This document shows, piece after piece, positions 17,158 through 26,078 of a stretch of 64,000 nt of DNA (its first letter is position 1; every line of letters starts with the position of its first letter). Source of the stretch: JBCCGR01 sp039029195 (GTDB lineage Bacteria > Pseudomonadota > Alphaproteobacteria > Rhizobiales > Rhizobiaceae); NCBI GenBank assembly GCA_039029195.1, contig JBCCGR010000011.1, positions 1 through 64,000 of the forward strand, given 5' to 3'. Made by a program: the position numbers and the translations under genes. The notes under the pieces are model-generated. The model had not been told where the DNA came from and did not search any database. It saw nothing but the letters and a program-made list of their open reading frames with translations.

Positions 17158-17992
17158 GGCGGTCTATCCGTCTTGCTGCACGCCAGAGTGTGATCTGCCG
17201 CCGCCATTGCGGATAGGAGGTCGGTCGATCCAGAAGTGCCGCCCCATCTCGCTTTTGCCGTTTCAGCCTTTGTTCGCACAAGCTCAGTGGCAGGAAGACA
17301 AGGTGAAACCGTCGATCGAGTGGCTTCAAGCCTGCACGAGCCAGTTCCACATGCTCAAGTCCTCTTGCGGCGAAACCTGACAGCGCACCGCCCATCGCTG
17401 CGGACTTTTCACCTGCCCACAACTGTCCGGGCGTCAGCCCGGCGTCATCCAGAAGCGATTTTGGCAAATGCAATTGCTGCTTTCGGCGCTGGAGCTGTAA
17501 TCGATCAAGTGTGGTCGCGATGGCGACTGCCACGGCGGCATGGCCGCTCGCTTCTCCCGCATTTTGTGATGCATCGCCACCAACGATCTGGCAGCTCAAC
17601 TGAAACAATACGCCCCAGCTGTCGCCCGCATGACCGTCAAACGTGTTCTGATCCGGCATAGGATCACTGTAGAGATCAAAGCGTCGAACATCGATGAGAT
17701 TCATAAACGCTTGCTTTGGCAGCGTATGGCGCTCATTCAGGTCCAAAAGCGCCTGCGCCAGAGGGTTGGCAGCCGCCTCGCCGTCTCGGGCGCCTGAAAT
17801 CACTTCCTGCCACCATTGCAGCCGGATTTCACCTGGCATGGGCTCGCTGACCTTGTTTGAAATCTCCGCAAGTTCAAAAAAGAACGTCTGTAGGAAGCTC
17901 AACTCCATTCGCTGTCTCTCAGGCAGAAACAGATCGGCAAGATAGAAATCACGATTGAGATCGCGAAGCTGTGCATGAAATTCGCCGCCCAT
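17147..17992 (-). CDS. Squalene/phytoene synthase family protein, NDUFAF6-like
   Basis: A 281-residue protein with the trans-prenyltransferase helical fold. IRLQWWQEVI at about 56-65 and LPKSLLDDAGL are family marks. The first Asp-rich catalytic motif of true synthases is replaced by FELAEISNKV (39-48), and no clear second DxxxD is seen, so carotenoid synthesis is doubtful. Human NDUFAF6, a complex I assembly factor, belongs to this family, and the gene next door encodes an NDUFAF3-type protein. The start at 17992 falls five bases after that neighbour's stop. A role in respiratory complex assembly is inferred. Confidence 0.85.
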   Translation of the reverse strand: MGGEFHAQLRDLNRDFYLADLFLPERQRMELSFLQTFFFELAEISNKVSEPMPGEIRLQWWQEVISGARDGEAAANPLAQALLDLNERHTLPKQAFMNLIDVRRFDLYSDPMPDQNTFDGHAGDSWGVLFQLSCQIVGGDASQNAGEASGHAAVAVAIATTLDRLQLQRRKQQLHLPKSLLDDAGLTPGQLWAGEKSAAMGGALSGFAARGLEHVELARAGLKPLDRRFHLVFLPLSLCEQRLKRQKRDGAALLDRPTSYPQWRRQITLWRAARRIDRHAA

Positions 17993-17999
17993 GGCGATA

Positions 18000-18389
18000 T
18001 CAATCGACAGCGATGAGTGCTGCGCCAACCGCCCTGCGTTCCGCAAGCAACACATTGAAAGTGCGAACGGCGGCACCCGTACTCATTGGATCAGCGGAAA
18101 TCGATGCGGCGCGCAGCTTCTCATGCAAACGCTGCGGCAAGGGAACAAGGTTGTCGCCAGTACCGACCAGAAGCACTTCCAGATCATCACATTCGGCGAA
18201 AACCCGTTCAAACGCGTTGATGGTCAGATCGTCAAAAGAAGCAACGTTCCAGCCATAAATTCCCGATGGCAGACACAGAAGGCTGCCGCGGTGAGACATC
18301 TCAGCAAAGCGAAACCCGCCATTTCCGTATGCGTCGATTGGTGCCCGACCCGGGAAATGCGCTTCCCGGATCACGGTTCCCTGTGTCAT
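18000..18389 (-). CDS. Mth938-like domain protein (NDUFAF3 family)
   Basis: A 129-residue protein of the DUF498/Mth938 fold: INAFERVFAECDDLEVLLVGTGDNLVPLP is diagnostic, then ISADPMSTGAAVRTFNVLLAERRAVGAALIAV. The eukaryotic member NDUFAF3 helps assemble respiratory complex I, and bacterial genes of this family are often found beside secDF, as here (22 bases after the secDF stop). The start at 18389 is chosen because the conserved sequence begins there. The phytoene-synthase-like gene follows immediately. Confidence 0.92.
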   Translation of the reverse strand: MTQGTVIREAHFPGRAPIDAYGNGGFRFAEMSHRGSLLCLPSGIYGWNVASFDDLTINAFERVFAECDDLEVLLVGTGDNLVPLPQRLHEKLRAASISADPMSTGAAVRTFNVLLAERRAVGAALIAVD

Positions 18390-18411
18390 GCCGCGCGATC
18401 CATCGTCTGGA

Positions 18412-20970
18412 TCAGGCCACTTCCTGCGCTTCCTGACCCGTGTAAGGCGAAGGATCCTTCGGATCGAGTGCACCAGGGCGCAGCTTGAACAGGATCAGCA
18501 GAGGTGCCGCGATGAACACAGATGAGTATGTGCCGACGAACACGCCGAAGATCATGGCAAAGATGAAGGATTTGAGCACCTCGCCTCCGAAGAAGAACAG
18601 CGCCAGCAACGCCAGAAGCGTGGTGACCGATGTCAGGATTGTTCTGGAGAGCGTGTGGTTGATCGACATGTCGAGCAGATCGCTCACGGCCATCTTCTTG
18701 TATTTTCGAAGATTCTCGCGAATTCGGTCATAGACCACCACCGTATCGTTCAATGAGTAACCCACGATGGTGAGAATGGCGGCGATTGACGAGAGGTTGA
18801 ACTCAAGCTGCAACACCGCGAACATGCCGATGGTCATGATCACGTCGTGTGTGGTGGCAAGCACTGCACCCACAGCAAACTGCCACTCAAACCGGAACCA
18901 GATATAGCAGAGAATGGCGAACAGAGCTGCCAACACCGCGATAGTACCTGCCTGTGCAAGTTCGCTAGAGACCGTCGGTCCGACGACTTCGACACGGCGA
19001 AACTCAAAGTCCGCCTCAAGTGCATCTCGGGCCTTGGCGATCACCGATTGTTCGGCGTTTTCACCACCACCCTGCGCTTCAATGCGGATCAGCACATCAA
19101 TTGGCGTACCAAAGGCCTGCACCTGCACATCGCCGAGATTGTAGTCGGAAAGTGCCGCTCGAATGGCCTGCGGATCAGCCGGCTGCTTATCTTTGGTTTG
19201 CACCTCAATCAGCGTGCCGCCCTGGAAATCAATGCCGTAGTTGAGATCAACGGTAACGAACATCACCAACGAACCAATCAGCAGAGCTGCTGAAGCCGGA
19301 AAGGAAATCTTGCGCAAACGCATGAAGACAAACGAAGTCTGTTCCTTGACCATAACGATGAAACGACGCGGCAGTTCCGTTGGTCGGGCATTTCTGATCC
19401 ACAGCGACACCATCAGGCGTGTCAGCGTGAAGGCTGTAAACACTGAGGTCAAAATACCGATGGCGAGCGTTACAGCGAAGCCACGGATCGGGCCGGAGCC
19501 GAGATAGAACAGGATGACGGCCGCAATCAGCGTGGTGATGTTGGCATCAAGAATGGTCGCGAGTGCCTGTTTGAAGCCGATGTCAAACGACTGGATGAGT
19601 GAACGCCCTGCCCGCCGTTCCTCTCGAATACGCTCAAATATGAGCACGTTGGCATCCACCGCCATACCCATTGTAAGCACGATACCGGCAATGCCCGGCA
19701 GGGTTAGCGTCGCTCCAAGCGCTGACAATGCGCCAATGATGAGGATCATGTTGGCGATCAGAGCAAGGTTGGCAATGATACCCAGAACGCCATAAGCGAG
19801 GATCATGAACACCAGCACCAGCACGCCAGCGAGAATGGCTGAAATGCCGCCAGCCTCAATCGCGTCCTGACCAAGGCTTGGACCCACGGTACGCTCTTCA
19901 ACGAAGGTGATATCGGCTGGCAGAGCACCTGCGCGCATCAGGATCGCCAGATCGTTTGCGCTTTCAGGCGTGAAGGAACCCGAGATCTGGCCGTTACCGC
20001 CAAGAATTGGCTGACGGATCACAGGATCGGAAATCACTTCATTGTCGAGTACGATCGCAAAGGGACGCCCCACATTTGCCGAGGAATAGTTACCAAAGCA
20101 GCGTGCACCCTTCGTGTTGAACCGGAAGGTGACGATTGGCTCGTTGGTCTGCTGATCGAAGCCGGGCTGTGCATCTTCAAGATCTTCGCCCTTACAGACC
20201 GGAATGCTCTTGATGAGAAGTGGGCGCGGTTCCGGATCAGTCGACATCATGACTTCACTGCCGACCGGCGGACGACCGGCGAGCGCGTCGGTCGCGCTCA
20301 TGGTCAAATCAACTTCGTGGAAGTTGAGTTGCGCCGTGGTACCGATGATACCTTTCAGGCGCTCAGGGTCGTTGAAGCCGGGGACCTGAACAATGATACG
20401 GTCTTCGCCCTGACGCTGAATGTTGGGTTCGGTCGTACCCAGTTCATCGACGCGATTGCGGATCACCTCAATCGACTGGCTGACGGCGGAGGCCAACCGG
20501 TTGGCAATCCCTTCATCAGTCAGTGAGTAGCGGAAGAGGCCTGCCTCTGGTTCTTCAAATTCCAGTTCGGTGATGCTCTCACCACCCAGAAAGTTGTTGC
20601 TGACCGGACGTGTGATCTCTTCAAGCTTGGCCTTGGCTGCATCAATCTGTGCAGCATCGCGGATACGCACCTGTACGGTGGTGCCTCGCGCGGAAAGCCC
20701 GGTATATCCAATGCGGTCCTCGCGCAGCAGGCGGCGGATATCAGAGCGAACTGTCTGTACACGCTCTTTGATGATGCCATCCCGCTCGACTTTCACCTGC
20801 AGATGCACCCCACCTTGCAGGTCGAGCCCCAGGTTCATCTTGCTGCTTGGAATGAAATCGGGGAAACTCTCAAGCGCCTCATCGGTATAGAGATTTGGCT
20901 GCGCAAAGAACGCGCCAATCATCACCGCAAGCAGGATGAGCGTGGTTTTCCAGGCAGTAAAATGCAGCAT
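18412..20970 (-). CDS. secDF: Protein translocase subunits SecD and SecF, fused
   Basis: An 852-residue membrane protein combining SecD (about residues 1-530) and SecF (about 550-852) in one chain, as in many Rhizobiales. It uses the proton gradient to pull exported proteins out of the Sec channel. Visible marks are KMNLGLDLQGGVHLQV near the N terminus, GMAVDANVLIFERIREE in the SecD half, NYGIDFQGGTLIEV and VGYSLNDTVVVYDRIREN in the SecF half. There are 12 expected membrane segments and two periplasmic domains. It is 187 bases downstream of yajC in the same direction. Confidence 0.97.
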   Translation of the reverse strand: MLHFTAWKTTLILLAVMIGAFFAQPNLYTDEALESFPDFIPSSKMNLGLDLQGGVHLQVKVERDGIIKERVQTVRSDIRRLLREDRIGYTGLSARGTTVQVRIRDAAQIDAAKAKLEEITRPVSNNFLGGESITELEFEEPEAGLFRYSLTDEGIANRLASAVSQSIEVIRNRVDELGTTEPNIQRQGEDRIIVQVPGFNDPERLKGIIGTTAQLNFHEVDLTMSATDALAGRPPVGSEVMMSTDPEPRPLLIKSIPVCKGEDLEDAQPGFDQQTNEPIVTFRFNTKGARCFGNYSSANVGRPFAIVLDNEVISDPVIRQPILGGNGQISGSFTPESANDLAILMRAGALPADITFVEERTVGPSLGQDAIEAGGISAILAGVLVLVFMILAYGVLGIIANLALIANMILIIGALSALGATLTLPGIAGIVLTMGMAVDANVLIFERIREERRAGRSLIQSFDIGFKQALATILDANITTLIAAVILFYLGSGPIRGFAVTLAIGILTSVFTAFTLTRLMVSLWIRNARPTELPRRFIVMVKEQTSFVFMRLRKISFPASAALLIGSLVMFVTVDLNYGIDFQGGTLIEVQTKDKQPADPQAIRAALSDYNLGDVQVQAFGTPIDVLIRIEAQGGGENAEQSVIAKARDALEADFEFRRVEVVGPTVSSELAQAGTIAVLAALFAILCYIWFRFEWQFAVGAVLATTHDVIMTIGMFAVLQLEFNLSSIAAILTIVGYSLNDTVVVYDRIRENLRKYKKMAVSDLLDMSINHTLSRTILTSVTTLLALLALFFFGGEVLKSFIFAMIFGVFVGTYSSVFIAAPLLILFKLRPGALDPKDPSPYTGQEAQEVA

Positions 20971-21157
20971 TTTGAACCCAAGCTTGTTTTCAGGAACCGC
21001 TCAACGGGCACGAATACACTCGGCCCTCGCAGTTCCGGACATTGCGGCAAATCTACCGCCCTATAGCATGTTGCGCACCAGAGGGCGCGCAACGTTCCCG
21101 TTTAGTGTCTTCTTTCATGCTGCCGCAATTGATGCTGCGGCAAAAATCACAAAAGGC

Positions 21158-21514
21158 TTATTTCTCTTTCTTCGCCTTTTTATCGGCTGATCCATCTGAA
21201 ACCGGCTCGCCCTTGACGCGCACTTCAGCGATCATTGAGCGCAAGGCTTTCACCTTCACGCCGGACGCAATTTCCACTTCCAACTCAGTGTCCGCGGCCT
21301 TCACCACCTTGCCAATCAGGCCACCGCCGGTGACCACCATGTCATTGCGGCGGATATTGTTGAGCATTTCTTCGCGCTTCTTCATCTGCTGTCGCTGCGG
21401 GCGGATCAACAGGAAATACATAATCGCGAAGATCGCAACAAAGGGAAGAATGCTGACGAGAAGCTCGGAGCCACCGCCGCCTGCTGCCTGCGCATAGGCC
21501 GGGGTCACAAACAT
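21158..21514 (-). CDS. yajC: Sec translocon accessory protein YajC
   Basis: A 118-residue protein with one membrane helix (LLVSILPFVAIFAIMYFLLI) followed by the family motif RPQRQQMKKREEML and a small soluble domain with VVTGGGLIGKVV. The C terminus is lysine-rich. It associates with SecDF. AAAGGA precedes the ATG. It is encoded directly upstream of secDF, the usual partner order. Confidence 0.95.
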   Translation of the reverse strand: MFVTPAYAQAAGGGGSELLVSILPFVAIFAIMYFLLIRPQRQQMKKREEMLNNIRRNDMVVTGGGLIGKVVKAADTELEVEIASGVKVKALRSMIAEVRVKGEPVSDGSADKKAKKEK

Positions 21515-21740
21515 GGACCAATCCTTTTTCGTTTCGCACGCGCTTCAAGCTCCGTGCATTTGTTCTTGAGTTTGCCGGCTTTGGATGCGCCGTGTATTCG
21601 TTGATTGCAAATGGCCTGAAACGTCTTGTTTTTCAAGCCTTGGCAGCAAATCCGACAGGCTTTATGTGGGCAAGCTGGCGGTGGCATTGACCAACAGGCA
21701 ACTGGCAATGGCCAAAAGACGGTAGTTGAGGAAACTGGTT

Positions 21741-22613
21741 TTGGAAAAAGAACAACTTAACGCAGTGATTGCCCATCTTGATCACCTGAACGAATTGATC
21801 ACCCGAGCGGTTCCGCAGGCGCAAAAGCCCAACGATCCGAACGCCTCCGACGCCTTTGTCTGGTCAGCATCGGATAACTGGCTTCAGCCTGTTCCAAAGG
21901 TCAACCGGGTCGAGATGGTCCTTCTAAAGGGTATTGACAGGGTGCGGGATATCCTGATCGACAACACGAAACGTTTTGCTGACGGTCTGCCAGCCAACAA
22001 CGCCTTGCTGTGGGGTGCACGCGGCATGGGAAAATCGTCGCTGGTGAAAGCGGCTCACGCTACCATCAATTCCGGTCTGGACAGTGGCAAATCGCCCCTG
22101 AAGCTTGTGGAAATTCACCGGGAGGACATCGAGACGCTGCCTTCTCTGTTGGCAATCCTGCGGCCATCATCGTTTCGCTTCATCTTGTTTTGCGACGATC
22201 TTTCCTTCGACACTGATGACACCTCCTACAAATCGCTGAAGGCTGCACTGGACGGTGGCGTGGAAGGACGACCCGACAATGTGATCTTCTATGCAACGTC
22301 CAACCGGCGTCATTTAATGCCGCGGGACATGATCGAAAACGAGCGTTCCACCGCAATCAATCCATCCGAAGCCGTTGAGGAAAAAGTGTCACTTTCAGAC
22401 CGTTTTGGTCTGTGGCTCGGGTTCCACAAATGCTCGCAGGATGAATATCTGGCCATGATCGAAGGCTATATTGATCACTACGATCTTGGCGTGTCGCTGG
22501 AAGAAATCAGACTTGATGCACTGGAATGGTCAACGACCCGCGGCAGTCGATCAGGTCGCGTTGCCTGGCAGTATGTGATGGATCTGGCCGGAAGGCGCGG
22601 CGTGACGATTTGA
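21741..22613 (+). CDS. DUF815 family AAA-type ATPase
   Basis: A 290-residue P-loop ATPase. Walker A is WGARGMGKSSLVKA, Walker B is FILFCDDLSFD, and an arginine-rich sensor segment is YATSNRRHLMPRDMIENE. The family is conserved in Proteobacteria and its cellular job is not settled. The start is taken as TTG at 21741 because GAGGAA lies seven bases upstream; the in-frame TTG at 21726 lies upstream of that ribosome site. It is divergent from yajC, as is common in related genomes. Confidence 0.88.
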   Translation: MEKEQLNAVIAHLDHLNELITRAVPQAQKPNDPNASDAFVWSASDNWLQPVPKVNRVEMVLLKGIDRVRDILIDNTKRFADGLPANNALLWGARGMGKSSLVKAAHATINSGLDSGKSPLKLVEIHREDIETLPSLLAILRPSSFRFILFCDDLSFDTDDTSYKSLKAALDGGVEGRPDNVIFYATSNRRHLMPRDMIENERSTAINPSEAVEEKVSLSDRFGLWLGFHKCSQDEYLAMIEGYIDHYDLGVSLEEIRLDALEWSTTRGSRSGRVAWQYVMDLAGRRGVTI

Positions 22614-22673
22614 GTTCTGATTTCTGAACGTCATCAACCCGTTTTGCAACAACCGAACAAGCCATTCTCTACT

Positions 22674-22825
22674 TGTCACCTTCGGGCCATTTGAGCGCCA
22701 GCGAAAGTGAGACCCGGAGGCCCATTCCGTGACATCGCAGCATATGGTCGAATTGAAGGTGAACGGGATAGGTTTCCCGGATCACGATCTCGCGGCTTCA
22801 CCGCTCAATCGGTCCGGGAATGACA
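22674..22825. repeat. Dispersed repeat, longer copy (copy B)
   Basis: Starts TGTCACCTTCGGGCC and ends TCCGGGAATGACA. Its left 59 bases match copy A at 1003-1082 in about 46 positions, and both share the right end. About 70 bases in the middle are absent from copy A. It fills most of the 264-base gap between the DUF815 and NlpD-like genes, and no gene is visible in it. Confidence 0.7.
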
Positions 22826-22877
22826 CAGATGGGTGGTCGCTTTTGCTTGAAGCTTTGACCGCGCGGTCCTCGCTGCG

Positions 22878-24545
22878 CTATCCTCGTCCCAGATGCTTCA
22901 CCGGGTTCACTGGGTTGGAGTTTTTGCGCAACTCAAAGTGCAATTTTGGGCGTTTGGCTTTGCCTGTACGACCGGATTTGGCGATCGTCTGGCCACGTTT
23001 CACCGTGTCACCTCGTTTGACGAGGTTCCGGCTTGTGTGTGCATAGGCAGAAACCCAGCCATTTGCGTGACGCACCAGGATCAGGTTGCCGAACTCTTCC
23101 AACTCGCTGCCGGAATAGATCACCTTGCCGTTTTCTGCGGCCTTCACCGCGGTACCGACCGGAACCGAAATATCGATACCGTCATTGGTCTGACCACCCT
23201 GCTTCGATCCGAAGCGTGAGATGATGCGACCACGCACTGGCCAGCGGAAGCGGTCGATGCCGGTCTGCTTTGGCGCAGTTGTCTTTTCAGAAGCACGGCG
23301 CGCAATCTCGGCAGAGGTTTCAGGAGACGTGTAGGTCGCCTTGCGAGACTTCGATTTCGCCACCTTGCTGGCCTTGCGCGATTTTGTGCCCGCAGTTCCC
23401 GTCACAATCGGATCGACCGTGTTTCCCTGTGTCCGTGCAGCAGCAACACGGGTGCCACCGCCTGCGCCGGGCTCAATGCGAAGCTTCTGGCCAAGGCGGA
23501 TATTGTCGCCCTTCAGGCCATTGGCCGCGCGAATGTCTGATATCGAAATTCCGTAGGTCCGGGAGATTTTTGAAAGCGTGTCACCGGCAACAACCGTGTG
23601 CTGACGAGCCGAAGAAGTACGCTTCGCGCGCTTGACGGATCCTGTGGTGATCGGGTCCCGCTTGACAATAGCGACCTGTGGGCGCTTGCGGGGAACCGCA
23701 ACGCGGCCCCGAACGATTTCACCCTGATTGCCAGTCGAAGACCGCGCCGCACGCGCACCGGCATCGCTGTCAGGCGCAGAAACGTTGGTGTTCCGGCTGT
23801 ATGTGTAAACCGGAATGAGAACTTTCTGGCCTTCACGCAGTTCCTGATTGTTTGAAAAATTGTTCGCCTTGCGGATCTCTGTGACAGGAACGCCATAGCG
23901 CCGGGAGAGATTGTTCAGCCCCTCACCTTTTTGAAGGGTGACGTAGGTTCCACCAACGTTGGTCCACCCGGACCGACCCTTGACGGGCGTCGCATTTGCC
24001 GCAGTGTTTGCCGTTACAGGCTGGTTTGCCCGCAATTGCGCCTGCTGCGGCACATAGGGTTTGGGAATTGACCCTGTGGTGATCGAGCGATCAACGCCCC
24101 TGGATGGCAGAAGCGAACGTGGTTTGGCTGTCGTGCGTTGAACCCGCTGCTGAATGACGCCAGTCGGACGTGGCACGCCTTCACCTTCTGCCGCCGCGAT
24201 TTGCGCCGGTGTCAGATTGTCCTGGATCACAGTTCCGGAGCGTCTCAGATTTCCAGTCGGGTAGCGTCGAACGTTCCCTGTTGCGTTGACCACGCCAGAA
24301 CGTGCCGCTGAGGTGGATGCTGTCGTGATCGGATCAACATCGCCGGGATAGGGTTGAGCCGTTGGCGCCTTGCGAACAATCGCCACCTGATTGTTGGTCG
24401 CTCGACCTTTGGCAACCGATGCCGTGGTTACCCCGTGGTCAAATCTGGAAAAATCAGAGCTACAACCCGCAACCAGCGTCATCAGGGCAAAAGGCAGCGC
24501 TGTCTGACAAATTAGTCTGGTGCGAAGAGACCGAATTCTACGCAT
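22878..24545 (-). CDS. NlpD-like LysM/LytM lipoprotein, degenerate M23 peptidase domain
   Basis: A 555-residue protein with lipobox VAGC near residue 28, a long low-complexity basic region, two LysM repeats (TYVTLQKGEGLNNLSRRYG, then HTVVAGDTLSKISRTYG) and a C-terminal LytM/M23 domain. Two zinc ligands of active peptidases are altered: Asn454 stands where the first His should be (NDGIDI) and Lys534 replaces the first His of HxH (KLHFELR). E. coli NlpD has the same kind of loss and acts by activating amidases at division, so that role is inferred. It follows serS-surE-pcm, recalling E. coli surE-pcm-nlpD. A CtrA-type site lies upstream. Confidence 0.9.
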   Translation of the reverse strand: MRRIRSLRTRLICQTALPFALMTLVAGCSSDFSRFDHGVTTASVAKGRATNNQVAIVRKAPTAQPYPGDVDPITTASTSAARSGVVNATGNVRRYPTGNLRRSGTVIQDNLTPAQIAAAEGEGVPRPTGVIQQRVQRTTAKPRSLLPSRGVDRSITTGSIPKPYVPQQAQLRANQPVTANTAANATPVKGRSGWTNVGGTYVTLQKGEGLNNLSRRYGVPVTEIRKANNFSNNQELREGQKVLIPVYTYSRNTNVSAPDSDAGARAARSSTGNQGEIVRGRVAVPRKRPQVAIVKRDPITTGSVKRAKRTSSARQHTVVAGDTLSKISRTYGISISDIRAANGLKGDNIRLGQKLRIEPGAGGGTRVAAARTQGNTVDPIVTGTAGTKSRKASKVAKSKSRKATYTSPETSAEIARRASEKTTAPKQTGIDRFRWPVRGRIISRFGSKQGGQTNDGIDISVPVGTAVKAAENGKVIYSGSELEEFGNLILVRHANGWVSAYAHTSRNLVKRGDTVKRGQTIAKSGRTGKAKRPKLHFELRKNSNPVNPVKHLGRG

Positions 24546-24595
24546 AGGTGCACCCGCAATTACTCATACTCGCGGGTGATTAGACATCGTTAATA

Positions 24596-24610
24596 TTAAT
24601 TCGGAGTTAA
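24596..24610. promoter_or_regulatory. Candidate CtrA binding site upstream of the NlpD-like gene
   Basis: TTAA, seven bases (TTCGGAG), then TTAA fits the full CtrA consensus of Alphaproteobacteria. It lies 51 bases before the start of the NlpD-like division gene. The site is short and AT-rich, so a chance match is possible. Confidence 0.5.
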
Positions 24611-24649
24611 ATGAGCACCAAACTTCGACCGCCTCTGAAATTGCGATTG

Positions 24650-25303
24650 CTACAGCGCCTTCGCGATCCCAGGCACCAGCGGCTGCATGCGCACCGGAAA
24701 GAGGTTCTGGCGATCGAACCGGCTTCCCACCTTGGTGAGCTGGACCAGCATTTGTTCTTCACCCGGCTCACCAAGCGCAGTAATCAGCATGCCGCCGGAC
24801 GCCAGTTGATCAAGAAATTGCCTGGGCAAAGCTGGAACCGCACCATTTATGATAATACGGTCGAATAGCCCCTCACCAGTGAGCCCGTCCCGGCCATCTG
24901 CCTGACGAACTGTAATGTTCTTCAAATCCAGCCGCTCAAAAATGGATTTGGCGCTCTCCACCAAACCGCGATAGCGCTCCACGGTTTGAAGTTTTTTGCA
25001 GAGCTTTGCCATGAGCGCGGTCTGATAGCCGCTGCCGGTTCCGATTTCGAGAACCGAATGAACCGGGGTTAAATTCAGCCGGTCTATGAGGGCAACAACC
25101 TGATCCGCTGACGGCATGGATTGGCCGCAGGAAAGTGGAACGGAACGCGGCGCGTAGGTGACGGCCAAATGTTGCGGGGGAACAAACGCATCGCGTGGCA
25201 CGCTTTCCACCGCTTCAAGCACCGAGCGCGAATGAATGCCCGCCGAACGCAGCCGCAACATCAGGGCCATCAGGCCATCCGACTTGTTGAGGGCGCTGTT
25301 CAA
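24650..25303 (-). CDS. pcm: Protein-L-isoaspartate O-methyltransferase
   Basis: A 217-residue SAM-dependent enzyme that begins repair of isoaspartyl damage in proteins. The SAM motif is SVLEIGTGSGYQTALMAKL, and DRIIINGAVPALP corresponds to the post-I region. The N-terminal part includes RDAFVPPQ and the SCGQSMP segment, a variant of the family's GxxxSxP. The start is TTG with AAGG seven bases before it. It is 12 bases from surE, and the NlpD-like gene follows. Confidence 0.92.
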   Translation of the reverse strand: MNSALNKSDGLMALMLRLRSAGIHSRSVLEAVESVPRDAFVPPQHLAVTYAPRSVPLSCGQSMPSADQVVALIDRLNLTPVHSVLEIGTGSGYQTALMAKLCKKLQTVERYRGLVESAKSIFERLDLKNITVRQADGRDGLTGEGLFDRIIINGAVPALPRQFLDQLASGGMLITALGEPGEEQMLVQLTKVGSRFDRQNLFPVRMQPLVPGIAKAL

Positions 25304-25315
25304 GATCGCCTTCGT

Positions 25316-26074
25316 CTAACTGGAAAAGCTGGATTTCAGAGCCGCCATGCAACGCTCCTCAGTCAAATCCAGCTTGAGTGGCGAAACGGCGATTTTGTTG
25401 TCGCGCAACGCTTCAACGTCGGTTTCAGGCTTCACGTCCGGTGGCGGACCACCAAATGTCAGCCAATAATAGGAAACGCCGCGCCCGTCCCGGCGTTTGT
25501 CGATAAACAGACCATGTTCAAACTTGCCCTGCGAAACAACCACCGTCTCAACAATCTCCTCAGGCGCACAGTTTGGAAAGTTGATGTTGACGAACACGTC
25601 TGCCGGCAGGTTTGCAGCTAAAACTTTTGAGATCGCCTCTGATGCGGCCGTCTCGACTGTGTTCCAGGGAACCGTTCTCGAACCGCCAAAATCAAACGCC
25701 TGTGACAGTGCCATGGCCGGAATGCCTAAAAACGCACCTTCCATGGCACCAGCAACCGTGCCGGAATAGAGAACGTGATCGCCAATATTCTGCCCGGCAT
25801 TGACACCGGAAAGAATAAGATCTGGCTTGCGATCCAAAACCTCACGCACTGCCATTATCACGCAATCTGTCGGCGTTCCGGTGAGCGCGAACTTCTGATC
25901 GCCAACCTTCCGCAAGCGCATGGGTGCGCTGAGTGTCATCGCATGCCCGACGCCTGACTGATCGGTCTCCGGGGCCACAGTCCAGACATCGTCGCTAAAT
26001 TGCCTTGCGATCCGCTCCAGAACCTCAAGGCCCGGTGCGTTGATGCCATCATCGTTGGTGAGCAAAATTCGCAT
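25316..26074 (-). CDS. surE: 5'/3'-nucleotidase SurE
   Basis: A 252-residue metal-dependent phosphatase of nucleoside monophosphates linked to stationary-phase survival. MRILLTNDDGINAPGL holds the two metal-binding Asp residues. Later segments are SGVNAGQNIGDHVLYSGTVAGAMEG and the C-terminal SYYWLTFG. The ATG at 26074 is chosen because NDDG must follow closely and the serS stop lies just four bases before it. pcm follows. Confidence 0.96.
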   Translation of the reverse strand: MRILLTNDDGINAPGLEVLERIARQFSDDVWTVAPETDQSGVGHAMTLSAPMRLRKVGDQKFALTGTPTDCVIMAVREVLDRKPDLILSGVNAGQNIGDHVLYSGTVAGAMEGAFLGIPAMALSQAFDFGGSRTVPWNTVETAASEAISKVLAANLPADVFVNINFPNCAPEEIVETVVVSQGKFEHGLFIDKRRDGRGVSYYWLTFGGPPPDVKPETDVEALRDNKIAVSPLKLDLTEERCMAALKSSFSS

Positions 26075-26078
26075 TGCT

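Noticed and set aside
21121..21142. TGCCGCA...TGCGGCA hairpin after yajC as a terminator
   Set aside because: No T run follows in the direction of yajC transcription, and secDF is probably co-transcribed.
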